Part shown: positions 1 through 6,960 of the stretch, in pieces | How the letters are laid out: each line of letters opens with the position of its first letter | How positions within the stretch are numbered: the first letter of the stretch is position 1 | NCBI GenBank assembly: GCA_002840095.1 | Contig: PGZL01000007.1 | Location: forward strand, 188,107-252,106 | DNA from: Gammaproteobacteria bacterium HGW-Gammaproteobacteria-1 | Lineage (GTDB): Bacteria > Pseudomonadota > Gammaproteobacteria > Thiohalomonadales > Thiohalomonadaceae | Length of the DNA stretch: 64,000 nt | Direction: 5' to 3' | Program-made: the position numbers and the translations under genes | Notes under the pieces: model-generated | Seen by the model: only the letters and a program-made list of their open reading frames with translations | Databases searched by the model: none | Told to the model about the DNA's origin: nothing

Positions 1-699
1 CTGGGCTACATCTCCCCCGACGACTTCATCCCGGTGGCCGAGCAGACCGGCCTGATCCGCCACCTCACCTACTGGGTGCTGGATCAGTCCCTGGCCCACG
101 TCGCCGCCTGGCGCCATCGCGGGCTGCCGCTGGGCTCCATCGCCGTGAACCTGTCCGCCTACAACCTGCAGGACGCGGACCTGTCGCTGGAGGTGGCGCG
201 CCTGCTGAAGAAATGGGGCGTGCAGCCCTGGCGCCTGGCACTGGAGATCACCGAAAGCTCCATGATGGCCAACCCCGCCCGCGCCCTGGCCACGCTGGAG
301 AAGCTCAACGACATCGGCGTGCAGATCGCCATCGACGACTTCGGCACCGGCTTCTCGTCCCTGTCCTATCTCAAGCAGCTGCCGGTGGACAAACTTAAGA
401 TCGACAAGTCCTTCGTGATGCAGATGAACGAGGACGACAACGACGCGATGATCGTCCGTTCGACCATCGATCTGGCGCACAACCTGGGGCTGGAAGTGGT
501 GGCGGAAGGGGTGGAGAGCGAAGAGGCGCTGGCCCTGCTGCGCATCCTCGACTGCGACGCGGCGCAGGGTTACCACATCAGCCGGCCGCTGTCGGCGGCG
601 GCGCTGGAAGACTGGCTGGAATCAAGCGAATACTGCAAGGGTTACGAAGAGGCTCCGGAGCAGGACGCCCCGGAGCCGGATTTGCCGACTACACACTAA
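1..699 (+). CDS. EAL-domain c-di-GMP phosphodiesterase, C-terminal part (5' end outside window)
   Basis: The reading frame is open from base 1, so only the C-terminal 232 residues are seen. They are an EAL phosphodiesterase domain that hydrolyses cyclic-di-GMP. Visible family motifs in order are FIPVAEQTGLI, VNLSA, LEITES, IDDFGTGFSSL, KIDKSFV, AEGVE and QGYHISRP. These include the metal and substrate ligands (Asn of NLS, Glu of EITE, the Asp pair, Lys of KIDK, Glu of EGVE), so this half of the active site looks intact. The EAL signature itself and any sensor or GGDEF domain lie upstream of the window. A hydrophilic tail of about 25 residues ends the protein. The internal GTG at 34 is not a start, because homology continues before it. 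Confidence 0.95.
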   Translation: MGYISPDDFIPVAEQTGLIRHLTYWVLDQSLAHVAAWRHRGLPLGSIAVNLSAYNLQDADLSLEVARLLKKWGVQPWRLALEITESSMMANPARALATLEKLNDIGVQIAIDDFGTGFSSLSYLKQLPVDKLKIDKSFVMQMNEDDNDAMIVRSTIDLAHNLGLEVVAEGVESEEALALLRILDCDAAQGYHISRPLSAAALEDWLESSEYCKGYEEAPEQDAPEPDLPTTH

Positions 700-704
700 G
701 AGTT

Positions 705-731
705 GCCGGACACCGCTGCGCTACGTCCGGC
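705..731. repeat. REP-like palindrome between convergent genes
   Basis: GCCGGAC and GTCCGGC arms flank a 13-base loop. It lies between the convergent EAL gene and the DUF2914 gene, whose stop codon begins at the next base, and may act as a bidirectional transcript end. There is no T-run, so it is not called a terminator. Confidence 0.5.
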
Positions 732-1169
732 CTACTGACCGTAGATGAAGTCGCGGCTGATCATCACCTCACCCGCACCGTCCACCACGCTCAGGGTCCA
801 CACGCCGGTCCACTCGGGCATCAGGTTCTTGCTGGACCAGACGCGCCAGCGCGGGCCGTTGACGTCGAATCCCACCTCGGCCATCACCTGGCCCTTGTGT
901 TCCCAGCGGTGCACCACGCGCTGACCCTGCATGCCGCGCAGCTCGGTGAAGAAATACGCCTGCGGGGCCTCGCCGGCCAGCTGGTTCACGTCATCCACCG
1001 GCTCGCGTTCGCTGATGCCGCTGGTCACGATGGCACGGGCCACTTCCCACTGGGGTACGGCGGCGGCGGCGACAGCGGCCTCCCCTTCGGCCACAGCTTC
1101 CCCTTCGGCCAGGACCGGCGCCGCAGCGACCAGCAAGCCCAGCGACAAAACCCAAGAAATCATCCTCAT
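732..1169 (-). CDS. Secreted DUF2914 protein
   Basis: A protein of 145 residues with a signal peptide (residues 1-21, hydrophobic core then APVLA) and an Ala/Glu-rich linker. A C-terminal DUF2914 domain of about 100 residues follows, recognised by its pattern of aromatic residues (VPQWEVARA, FFTEL, HRWEHKG, GPRWRVWSSK, GVWTLSVVD). The family is periplasmic or membrane-attached and has no established biochemical role. The start at 1169 is preceded by GGGAGA at good spacing. The frame stays open upstream to 1754 only as a shadow of the neighbouring gene. It stands alone: the next minus-strand gene ends 143 bases upstream. Confidence 0.85.
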   Translation of the reverse strand: MRMISWVLSLGLLVAAAPVLAEGEAVAEGEAAVAAAAVPQWEVARAIVTSGISEREPVDDVNQLAGEAPQAYFFTELRGMQGQRVVHRWEHKGQVMAEVGFDVNGPRWRVWSSKNLMPEWTGVWTLSVVDGAGEVMISRDFIYGQ

Positions 1170-1312
1170 GCTCAATCTCCCTGTTGCTTGTTGTATGAAG
1201 GCAGTGCGGTGCCGCCCCGGCACCGCAGGTGATTTATAGACCAGAAAAGGGGAAAAAACCGCGATGCCTTCGGCAGAAACCGGGCCGGAGGCCGCCCAGC
1301 GGGGCGGCAATC

Positions 1313-2566
1313 CTATACGCCGGCGGCGAAGACGTAGGGCGTGTCCTGCCGGCTGCGGTAGGCGGCGGTCTGCTCCACCGTGCCGTTCGCCACCCGGGCG
1401 CGGGCGCGGCGCAGCTCGTCCTCGATGCGGCGATCGCGCAGCTGGTAGCGCGGGTCCAGGCCGATATCCGCCAGGGTCGGGCAGGACTCGCCGAACACGT
1501 GGTGGTACAGACCGGTCATCATGCCGTAGCGCCCGGCCATCAGGGTGTTGGTGGCGTTCTTGACGGCCTCGATGTCGCGGGCCTCGCGCACGTAGAAACT
1601 GGTCACCAGCATGACGGCGATGGCGTGCAGCACGTCGTAGCGCACGTGGGCGATGAACACGAACAGGTGCTCCTGCGTCAGCGGCACCTGGTGGTCCCGG
1701 GCGAAACGGATCATGCCGCCGAGCAGCAGGCTGAAGAACTCCGGCACGCCCCACTCCATGCCCAGGCCCACCGAGGCCAGGGACTCCAGCGGCGTGAAGG
1801 CCTCGCTGCCCGCCACCAGGCGCTGGGTCAGCACGTTGTCGGCCACCTCCGGCAGCATGGGGATGTCCTGCTGCTCGAAGGGGATGCCCAGGCCGTCGAA
1901 CAGCTGGCGGTACATGACGATGTGGGTGGTGGACTGGAACAGCCCGCCCATGGACGGGTAATCCTCGACGGAGTGGCTACCGACGCCGTATTCGTCGGCC
2001 ACCAGCTGCGCCAGCACGATCTGGGTCAGCTCCGACAGGCGCTCGTTGAGCACGCCGTAGGGCGAGGCCATCACGCCGGAGAAGCGGCCCAGGGACAGGG
2101 CCACGCACTGGCGGGTGTTCTTGATCTGGTTGAAATACTGCAAAGCGAACCTGGCCAGCTGCTGCTGGGTGAAGCGGCCCTCGAACACCCGCACGAAGAA
2201 CGGATGGCGCCACACCGGGTGATCCATCACGTGATTGTGCAGGTCGAGAAACATGTCCTGCAGGGCGCCGGAGGCGAACAGGCGGTTGCCGGGAAAGGGA
2301 TTGCCCGGCTGCCGGGCGGCGATGTCGCGCAGCTCGTGCAGCATGCGGTACAGCGGATTGGCCGGGTCCTCCAGCTCCTTGATCACGGCGCTGAAGTCCT
2401 GCTGCTGGCTGTCCTTGAAACGGGCCAGCACCTGCTCGGCGGACAGCTCCAGCAGATCGGCCATGGGATGGACCGCCTCCGGCAGGCGGCTGCTGCCGTC
2501 GGCCAGGGTCTCGACCAGGTCGGAAAAGAGGGTGCCGGCATCGCGGCGTTCGGTGGGAATGGACAT
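1313..2566 (-). CDS. Iron-containing redox enzyme, haem-oxygenase-like fold (PF14518-type)
   Basis: 417 residues. The middle and C-terminal parts look like the helical haem-oxygenase-like domain used by non-haem di-iron oxidases/oxygenases: the His-rich segment HNHVMDHPVWRHPFF near residues 113-127, FALQYFNQIKNTR, the VADEYGVGSHS loop and the MEWGVPEFFSLLLGG helix. Acidic and His residues in these helices are candidate metal ligands, but I cannot assign them individually. The substrate is unknown. The start at 2566 has AGGAG nine bases upstream. It is divergent from the DUF523 gene with only 45 bases between, so the two may share a control region. Confidence 0.75.
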   Translation of the reverse strand: MSIPTERRDAGTLFSDLVETLADGSSRLPEAVHPMADLLELSAEQVLARFKDSQQQDFSAVIKELEDPANPLYRMLHELRDIAARQPGNPFPGNRLFASGALQDMFLDLHNHVMDHPVWRHPFFVRVFEGRFTQQQLARFALQYFNQIKNTRQCVALSLGRFSGVMASPYGVLNERLSELTQIVLAQLVADEYGVGSHSVEDYPSMGGLFQSTTHIVMYRQLFDGLGIPFEQQDIPMLPEVADNVLTQRLVAGSEAFTPLESLASVGLGMEWGVPEFFSLLLGGMIRFARDHQVPLTQEHLFVFIAHVRYDVLHAIAVMLVTSFYVREARDIEAVKNATNTLMAGRYGMMTGLYHHVFGESCPTLADIGLDPRYQLRDRRIEDELRRARARVANGTVEQTAAYRSRQDTPYVFAAGV

Positions 2567-2611
2567 GCGACTGTGCTCCTGAATACGATGCGGGTACGTT
2601 AGCGCCTATAC

Positions 2612-3592
2612 ATGTGTCCGCCAATGACAAATATCAAAAATTCCCCCGATCCTGCCGCCCCCGTCGTCGGCATCAGCGCCTGCCTGCTGGGGGAAAAGGT
2701 GCGTTTCGACGCCAACCACAAGCTGGACACCTACATCCGCGACACCCTCGGGGAATATTTCGAATTCGTCCCCGTCTGCCCCGAAGTCGCCATCGGCCTG
2801 GGCGTGCCCCGCCCCACCCTGCGCCTGGTGGGCGACCCGGCCCGGCCCCGCGCCGTCGGCGTGCTCGATCCCGCGCGGGACGTCACCGCCGCCCTGGAGG
2901 ACTACGGCCGGCGCATGGCCCGGGAACTGCCGCCCCTGGCCGGCTACATCCTCAAGAGCAAATCCCCCAGCTGCGGCATGGAGCGGGTCAAGGTCTACCA
3001 GGACAAAGGCGTGCCCAAACCAGGCCGCGGCCTCTACGCCCGCGAACTGATGACAGCCCGGCCGCTCCTGCCGGTGGAAGAGGAAGGCCGCCTCGGCGAC
3101 CCGGTACTGCGCGAAAACTTCATCGAGCGGGTCTTCGCCTACCAGCGCTGGCTGCAACTGGAAGCCGCCGGCATCACCCCGGCGCGGCTGCTGGAGTTCC
3201 ACTCCCGCCACAAACTGGTCCTCATGAGCCACGGCGCCGAATACTACCGCGCCCTCGGCCGCCTCGCCGCCCGCGCCGGCAGCGAACCCATCGCCCCCCT
3301 GGCGCAGGAATACATCCACGGCTTCATGGCGGCGCTGGCCCACCCCGCCACGCGCAAGCGTCACGCCAACGTACTGCAACACCTCATGGGCTACCTGAAG
3401 AAACAGATCGACGGCACCGACAAGGCCGAGCTGCTGGAGATCATCGACGCCTACCGCCTGGACGAAGTGCCGCTCATCGTTCCCGTCACCCTGCTCAACC
3501 ATCACTTCCGGCGCCATCCCAATGAATATGTGGCGCAGCAGATTTATCTGGCGCCGCATCCGCGGGAGTTGATGTTGCGGAATCATATTTGA
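2612..3592 (+). CDS. DUF523-DUF1722 fusion protein (YbgA/TudS-like)
   Basis: 326 residues with two domains. Residues 18 to about 160 are DUF523, with the three conserved cysteines C24 (SACLLG), C56 (VCPEV) and C121 (SPSCGM). In the characterised DUF523 enzyme TudS, as I recall, three such cysteines bind a [4Fe-4S] cluster that desulfurates thiouracil. Residues about 185-310 are DUF1722, a helical domain that is often fused in this order (FHSRHKLVLMSHG, HANVLQHLMGYLKK). A desulfurase or thionucleobase role is inference. Start 2612 is the longest. An ATG at 2624 is equally possible, and neither has a clear ribosome site. Divergent from the redox-enzyme gene. Confidence 0.88.
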   Translation: MCPPMTNIKNSPDPAAPVVGISACLLGEKVRFDANHKLDTYIRDTLGEYFEFVPVCPEVAIGLGVPRPTLRLVGDPARPRAVGVLDPARDVTAALEDYGRRMARELPPLAGYILKSKSPSCGMERVKVYQDKGVPKPGRGLYARELMTARPLLPVEEEGRLGDPVLRENFIERVFAYQRWLQLEAAGITPARLLEFHSRHKLVLMSHGAEYYRALGRLAARAGSEPIAPLAQEYIHGFMAALAHPATRKRHANVLQHLMGYLKKQIDGTDKAELLEIIDAYRLDEVPLIVPVTLLNHHFRRHPNEYVAQQIYLAPHPRELMLRNHI

Positions 3593-4119
3593 CGGGGATA
3601 CCGGTCCCCTGCGCCGGAGGGCGTGTGGTGCGCTATCGCACGCTGATTTAGGCGGGGGATTCCGTCCCCCTACTCCGGATTACTTTCTTTTGAGCGGCCG
3701 AAAAGAAAGTAACCAAAGCGTCGCTCCTGCGCATCCATGCGCCCGCGACATTAGTACGTCCCTGTACGTCAAAGGCCGCCCCGATGTCTCGCCGCTATCG
3801 CGGTCCCCTGCGTTGCTCGCCCAAAACGGGGTTTCGCCGACAGGACGTCCCTGTCCTGACGGCGAAAGACGCGCCATCCATGGCGCGCCCCCTGCGGGCC
3901 TTAACCGTTTTGAGCTGCGCTACTCGGCGAGACAAAGGGGATGAAAGGCAAAGACGGCTCGCCTGGCGGCATCGCGCTGGATAAATCCCAAAACCAGGCG
4001 GCCATATTGACCATATCAGTACGGCAACTATTCGAAGTCCCCAGGCCCTTGACTACGAAGGCTGAATCCACTCCTCACCCCACCTGTATCAAGTGATATC
4101 AGTCGACCGACCGACAGGG
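3593..4119. other. Gene-free left boundary of the island
   Basis: No credible coding sequence. It holds two small palindromes just after the DUF523 gene (GGGGATACCGGTCCCC and GGGGGATTCCGTCCCCC), then inverted repeat copy A. About 140 bases without recognisable signal follow, up to the cassette promoter. No integron integrase or fragment of one was recognised here. Confidence 0.7.
3679..3977. repeat. Inverted repeat copy A (left end of island)
   Basis: It starts with a hairpin (TTACTTTCTTTT / AAAAGAAAGTAA, 3680-3712). From 3771 to about 3977 it is nearly identical to the reverse complement of 17412-17613. Copy A has about 55 extra bases between the hairpin and the long match. Open frames inside it are not coding: copy B shows the same frames with nonsynonymous differences and no conserved start. 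Confidence 0.85.
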
Positions 4120-4147
4120 TTGATATACCGTCATTTTGCGGTATATT
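4120..4147 (+). promoter_or_regulatory. Sigma-70 promoter reading into the cassette array (Pc-like)
   Basis: TTGATA at 4120-4125, a 16-base spacer and TATATT at 4142-4147. The spacer region is itself an imperfect palindrome (ATATACCG / GCGGTATAT), so a repressor could act here. It lies 112 bases before the first cassette junction and points along the cassettes, the position and direction expected of an integron Pc promoter. Confidence 0.65.
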
Positions 4148-4258
4148 CGCCCAAGGGTCCCCGCCAATGCAGGATGCAACCGCCCGAAAGAGAAAGAAAA
4201 ATCATGAAAGGGAACAATTCATCGGCCGCGATATCAGTCATATGGCCGTCTAATCATC

Positions 4259-4265
4259 GTTGGGC
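4259..4265 (+). other. Left junction of cassette array (GTTRRRY core site)
   Basis: GTTGGGC fits the core-site consensus GTTRRRY and is exactly complementary to the GCCCAAC R'' box of the attC that closes the first cassette (4656-4662). That match is expected if TTGGGC is the leading edge of that cassette. No convincing L'/L'' partner lies to the left, so this may be an eroded attI or a truncated attC. Confidence 0.6.
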
Positions 4266-4277
4266 CCTCAGAAACGG

Positions 4278-4655
4278 ATGAAGCTTCTTCCAACGCAAAT
4301 AGATGAAGAGACCCTCTTTGGCTTTGGAAAAGAGGCGGTTGCGATGGTCATGCGCGGCGACTTCGAGGCATTGGCAAGCCGTTTTGGTTATGCCTTGGCG
4401 TGGGATCGAGAACCTGCGGTTGCATTGAAAGCTGATTATGAAAGGTCGGCTTCATCGCCCCTTAAGGCAAGACCCGGTGATGGGCTGTCGGTCGTGGTGA
4501 AGTACTTCAAACCAAACGATACCGGCCTCTTTGCGGTTGTTGAGTGTGCGATTCCTCTGGTCGAGGGAGCAGCGGTAGGCATGGATCTGATAGTTAGCGG
4601 CAACGGAGAAGAAAAGGACATTTCGGTGGAGGATGTCTATGGCCAAGTGTACTAG
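4278..4655 (+). CDS. Cassette 1: hypothetical protein, 125 aa
   Basis: No family recognised. The product is soluble, with no signal peptide or membrane segment. An N-terminal helical stretch (DEETLFGFGKEAVAMVM) is followed by a beta-rich half that ends in IVSGNGEEKDISVEDVYGQVY, a layout seen in small immunity or NTF2-like proteins, though that is only a resemblance. I use ATG 4278 because it follows the cassette junction by 13 bases, the usual distance in integron cassettes; a TTG at 4260 lies in the core site itself. The stop codon abuts the R'' box of attC1. The gene is AT-richer than the core genome, as are its neighbours. Confidence 0.7.
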   Translation: MKLLPTQIDEETLFGFGKEAVAMVMRGDFEALASRFGYALAWDREPAVALKADYERSASSPLKARPGDGLSVVVKYFKPNDTGLFAVVECAIPLVEGAAVGMDLIVSGNGEEKDISVEDVYGQVY

Positions 4656-4746
4656 GCCCAACAAGTTCTTTCAGGCCGACGCGCCGGACGCTACGCCTAA
4701 ATGTCATGCAGCCGCAGCGGCGCGCGTCTGAAGAAAGACGCTGGGC
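4656..4746 (+). other. attC site 1 (integron cassette recombination site)
   Basis: R'' GCCCAAC at 4656-4662 and R' GCTGGGC at 4740-4746 (one change from GTTGGGC). The flanks pair as an imperfect stem: TTCTTTCAG on the left with the complement of CTGAAGAAA on the right, with an unpaired G as is usual for attC, then GCGCC/GGCGC further in. 91 bases. It lies immediately after the stop of cassette 1 and ten bases before the start of cassette 2. Confidence 0.8.
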
Positions 4747-4755
4747 AAATCAATC

Positions 4756-5178
4756 ATGACATTGCGCGTTTACCAAATGTTGGTAATCGGAAGCCTTCTC
4801 CTATATGGGATCTGGTGCTTGTTGCCGTACACGGGATGGACCACTACTGAGGACGCGTTTGCCGCGCTTCAATACGCAGGCGCCGGCGCATGGAATTTTA
4901 CCTGGCACCCGCTGTTCTCTATAACTGAATTTGCAATCCGTGCTGCGGCCACTCTTGGGATGTTTCTGCTGTTAACTTGGGGGCGCAGCCTGTTTGTCGT
5001 TTGGCTGGCCGCGGGCGTTGTTATCGGCCCATTCAGCGGCGTGGCAGTGGTTCCGGCGGTCGATAACGCAGTTGGATACCTGAGCACACTTATCGACGGG
5101 GCGCTGGTGGTACTTTCATTTGCCCCACCAATAGGTCGCCTGTACAGGATAGACGGACATGCCAAACATAGCGCTTGA
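4756..5178 (+). CDS. Cassette 2: integral membrane protein, 140 aa
   Basis: A small hydrophobic protein with about four predicted membrane segments (residues about 7-25, 55-73, 76-95 and 106-124) and short loops. No catalytic motif or family was recognised. Cassette-encoded membrane proteins of this size are common and mostly uncharacterised. ATG at 4756 follows the attC1 junction by nine bases. The 3' end of the gene (last 18 bases) overlaps the left part of attC2, which is also usual for cassettes. No close upstream promoter is seen, so expression probably depends on read-through from the promoter at 4120. Confidence 0.75.
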   Translation: MTLRVYQMLVIGSLLLYGIWCLLPYTGWTTTEDAFAALQYAGAGAWNFTWHPLFSITEFAIRAAATLGMFLLLTWGRSLFVVWLAAGVVIGPFSGVAVVPAVDNAVGYLSTLIDGALVVLSFAPPIGRLYRIDGHAKHSA

Positions 5179-5248
5179 AACGACGCCGATATGTGTTCCG
5201 CTCCTTTCATGCTGTGGCAGCAGCACTGCTTCAGCTCTTTCGCTATAG
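5161..5248 (+). other. attC site 2, overlapping the end of cassette 2
   Basis: R''-like GCCAAAC at 5161-5167 and R'-like GCTATAG at 5242-5248, both diverged from the consensus. The inner arms pair (CATAGCG with CGCTATAG; CTTGAA with TTCAG). Context supports it: the next gene starts ten bases after the right core. It could be partly inactivated. Confidence 0.6.
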
Positions 5249-5258
5249 GTATCAAGAC

Positions 5259-5672
5259 ATGCGATGTCTTTTTCTTATTTTCTGCATCACTCCGGGCGTG
5301 AGCGCGGCCGCACCAGCATGCATCCCGGCATTCGATGAGTTTCTTTCTAAGTTCGAGGCTAATAGATCATTTCAAGAAGAGAACATAATCCTTCCGTTAA
5401 AGCATTCCTTTGTGGACGCGGGAGCCGAACCAGAGCCAAAAGTAATTGATATACCCCTCTCAAAGAGCGAGGTGGTCGAGCGCTTGGCGCCAGTATTCCC
5501 TTCGCAAGCAGATCAGAAGAAACTCCAGCTTGAGAAACTCATCATGAGCCCAAGACTGGATGGAAGAATTGTTCAGTTACAGAAACCTGACACCGGACAC
5601 TTGCTCATCTACCACTTCCAGAAAATCGGTGAGTGTTGGAAGCTGGTCGAGTTCGAGGATACATCAATATGA
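5259..5672 (+). CDS. Cassette 3: secreted hypothetical protein, 137 aa
   Basis: The protein begins with a clear signal peptide (MRCLFLIFCITPGVSAA, cleavage about residue 18-19). The mature domain is about 118 residues and has two cysteines, near its N-terminus (PACIPAF) and near its C-terminus (IGECWKL), that could form a disulfide. No family recognised. The frame extends upstream to a TTG at 5175 that overlaps the previous gene by four bases. I prefer ATG 5259 because it starts the signal peptide and sits ten bases after the attC2 junction. Probably periplasmic; role unknown. Confidence 0.7.
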   Translation: MRCLFLIFCITPGVSAAAPACIPAFDEFLSKFEANRSFQEENIILPLKHSFVDAGAEPEPKVIDIPLSKSEVVERLAPVFPSQADQKKLQLEKLIMSPRLDGRIVQLQKPDTGHLLIYHFQKIGECWKLVEFEDTSI

Positions 5673-5705
5673 ATACCCATAAACATCACCTCCGGTTGAC
5701 TCTCC

Positions 5706-5775
5706 GATATTTGGGGTCAGAGTAAAAACTCGAAGACATTTGAAGTCATGGCTTTTTACTCTTACCCCAAATATC
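5706..5775. repeat. Palindromic MITE/REP element (GGGGTCAGAGTAAAA type)
   Basis: About 23-base arms (GATATTTGGGGTCAGAGTAA on the left, mirrored on the right with one mismatch) flank a loop of about 24 bases. The GGGGTCAGAGTAAAA end resembles repeats that accompany REP-associated Y1 transposases (RAYTs). It lies in the untranslated tail of cassette 3, so it appears to have landed after the array formed. No RAYT gene is in the window. Confidence 0.7.
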
Positions 5776-5846
5776 TACGGATCGAGATTAGGGGAGACCA
5801 ATTTGCCCCAACCAAAGAAGATTCTTATTGCTGGTAAGGGAGACAG

Positions 5847-5936
5847 GTCTAACCACCAGCTGAACCCGACGCCGGAAAGCGCAGTGGGCGCTTCGCGGAG
5901 GGCTCGGCAGCGGGGCGGGTTAGCGGTACGTTAGAG
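5847..5936 (+). other. attC site 3
   Basis: R'' GTCTAAC 5847-5853 and R' GTTAGAG 5930-5936. The arms pair as AGCTGAACCCG with CGGGTTAGCG, leaving one extrahelical G on the left arm, the feature that sets strand choice in attC recombination. The inner hairpin uses AAGCGC / GCGCTT. This is the clearest attC in the array. The next start codon is 13 bases downstream. Confidence 0.85.
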
Positions 5937-5949
5937 GAAAAAGAAGAAC

Positions 5950-6435
5950 ATGCAGAGTAATGACATGAGCGTCACCGAATTGAAAACATTTGCTGGTTCC
6001 GGTGGCTACGAAACCATTTGGCACCCTTATCATGATGGGAGCACAAAGTTAGCTGGCTTTAACCGTTGGGCCGCGATCCTTGGTGTCCAGTGGTTCTTCT
6101 ACCGAAAACTTTACATGTTTGGAGTAGGCGCGCTGATTGGAGATGTATTGCTACTCGGCGGAACGCCGCTCATTGCCACCGCAGCATTCGGCCCCAAAAA
6201 TGGTGCGGGGATTGCCCTAATCCTGGGATGTTTGTTCCTTTGGAGGTCCATTCTTGGATTCGCGGCAAACGTGCTCTATTACCGAAAGGCTGTAAAGACA
6301 ATTAACGTCCTATCGGAGCTTAACGTAACCAATGAAGAATATTTGCAACGGCTTGCGACAGCAGGTGGGGTTAGCATTGGTGCAGTATTTGGCCTTCTCT
6401 TCGCCGGGATTCTTGCAAGATTCGCCCTTTCATGA
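5950..6435 (+). CDS. Cassette 4: DUF2628-like membrane protein, 161 aa
   Basis: A soluble N-terminus of about 40 residues precedes the amphipathic motif WAAILGVQWFFYRKLYMFG. That motif resembles the F-W-x-FF-YRK-Y signature of DUF2628 membrane proteins. Further membrane segments lie at about residues 55-75, 83-103 and 137-157. The function of the family is unknown. A ribosome site (GAGGAAAAAGAAG) precedes ATG 5950. An ATG at 5965 is an alternative start. The leading TTAGAG of the cassette matches the complement of the R'' of its own attC (CTCTAAC), so gene and attC belong to one cassette. Confidence 0.75.
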   Translation: MQSNDMSVTELKTFAGSGGYETIWHPYHDGSTKLAGFNRWAAILGVQWFFYRKLYMFGVGALIGDVLLLGGTPLIATAAFGPKNGAGIALILGCLFLWRSILGFAANVLYYRKAVKTINVLSELNVTNEEYLQRLATAGGVSIGAVFGLLFAGILARFALS

Positions 6436-6490
6436 GATCGAGACATGGAAGCGTTCCTAGCCGGATATTTAAGCGTTCTCCTATCCGAAG

Positions 6491-6596
6491 CTCTAACTAT
6501 CGGCTGCAGTCCGACCCGCAAACGCGGAGCAACTTCCATGTTCGTTTTTGCGCTCGACGCGCCGCTTTTGCGGGGCGGCTGAGCTCAGCGTTGCAC
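6491..6596 (+). other. attC site 4
   Basis: R'' CTCTAAC 6491-6497 is the exact complement of GTTAGAG at the start of this cassette (5930-5936). R' is GTTGCAC 6590-6596. The arms GCTGCAGTCCGACCC and the complement of GGGCGGCTGAGC pair with single-base bulges. 106 bases. Confidence 0.8.
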
Positions 6597-6624
6597 CAAG
6601 AGCCCAAAGGAAAGCGCGGCGCAA

Positions 6625-6843
6625 ATGGAAGCAGATAAACGCATGAATAATACAACAGAGCGCCGTCCGTTCCTAAAGAGTCGCGCCTTGGTTGTGTTCT
6701 GGATCGTTTTCTGTGTGGTGATGGGCGGTGGTCGCGTGTGGCTGTGGTCTCAAGGAGTTGGGAATATTTACGGCCTCTACTTCGGGATCGCGTGGTTCAT
6801 TCCAGTGCCATTCTTGCTCTGGGAGTACTTCCGCCGTGCATAA
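6625..6843 (+). CDS. Cassette 5: small two-helix membrane protein, 72 aa
   Basis: A very short protein with two hydrophobic segments (residues about 22-42 and 48-68) joined by a short Gly/Ser loop, ending in Arg-Arg-Ala. No family recognised. The start is uncertain: ATG 6625 is used, but ATG 6643 (66 aa) has GGAAG upstream and would lose only hydrophilic residues. The stop codon lies inside the R'' box of attC5. Membrane location is clear from composition; a role in envelope stress or phage exclusion would be speculation. Confidence 0.6.
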   Translation: MEADKRMNNTTERRPFLKSRALVVFWIVFCVVMGGGRVWLWSQGVGNIYGLYFGIAWFIPVPFLLWEYFRRA

Positions 6844-6927
6844 CGAATACTTGAGCCCGACACCTTGGAAGCTCCGCCTCTCGCTTGGGCGTCTTGCAGT
6901 GGACGCAGGCCAAGAAACACGTTGGCC
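6838..6927 (+). other. attC site 5
   Basis: R'' GCATAAC 6838-6844 and R' GTTGGCC 6921-6927. CTTGAGCC on the left pairs with GGCCAAG on the right with one extra A. It spans 90 bases and begins within the last codons of cassette 5. This is the last attC of the contiguous run. Confidence 0.7.
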
Positions 6928-6960
6928 CCACGACAACTTTCATCACATACAGAAACCATT

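Noticed and set aside
3690..3984. Small genes inside inverted repeat copy A
   Set aside because: Frames are not preserved in copy B and the region is structured repeat DNA.
3593..4119. Integron integrase or remnant
   Set aside because: No tyrosine-recombinase motifs in any frame; the space is repeat DNA.
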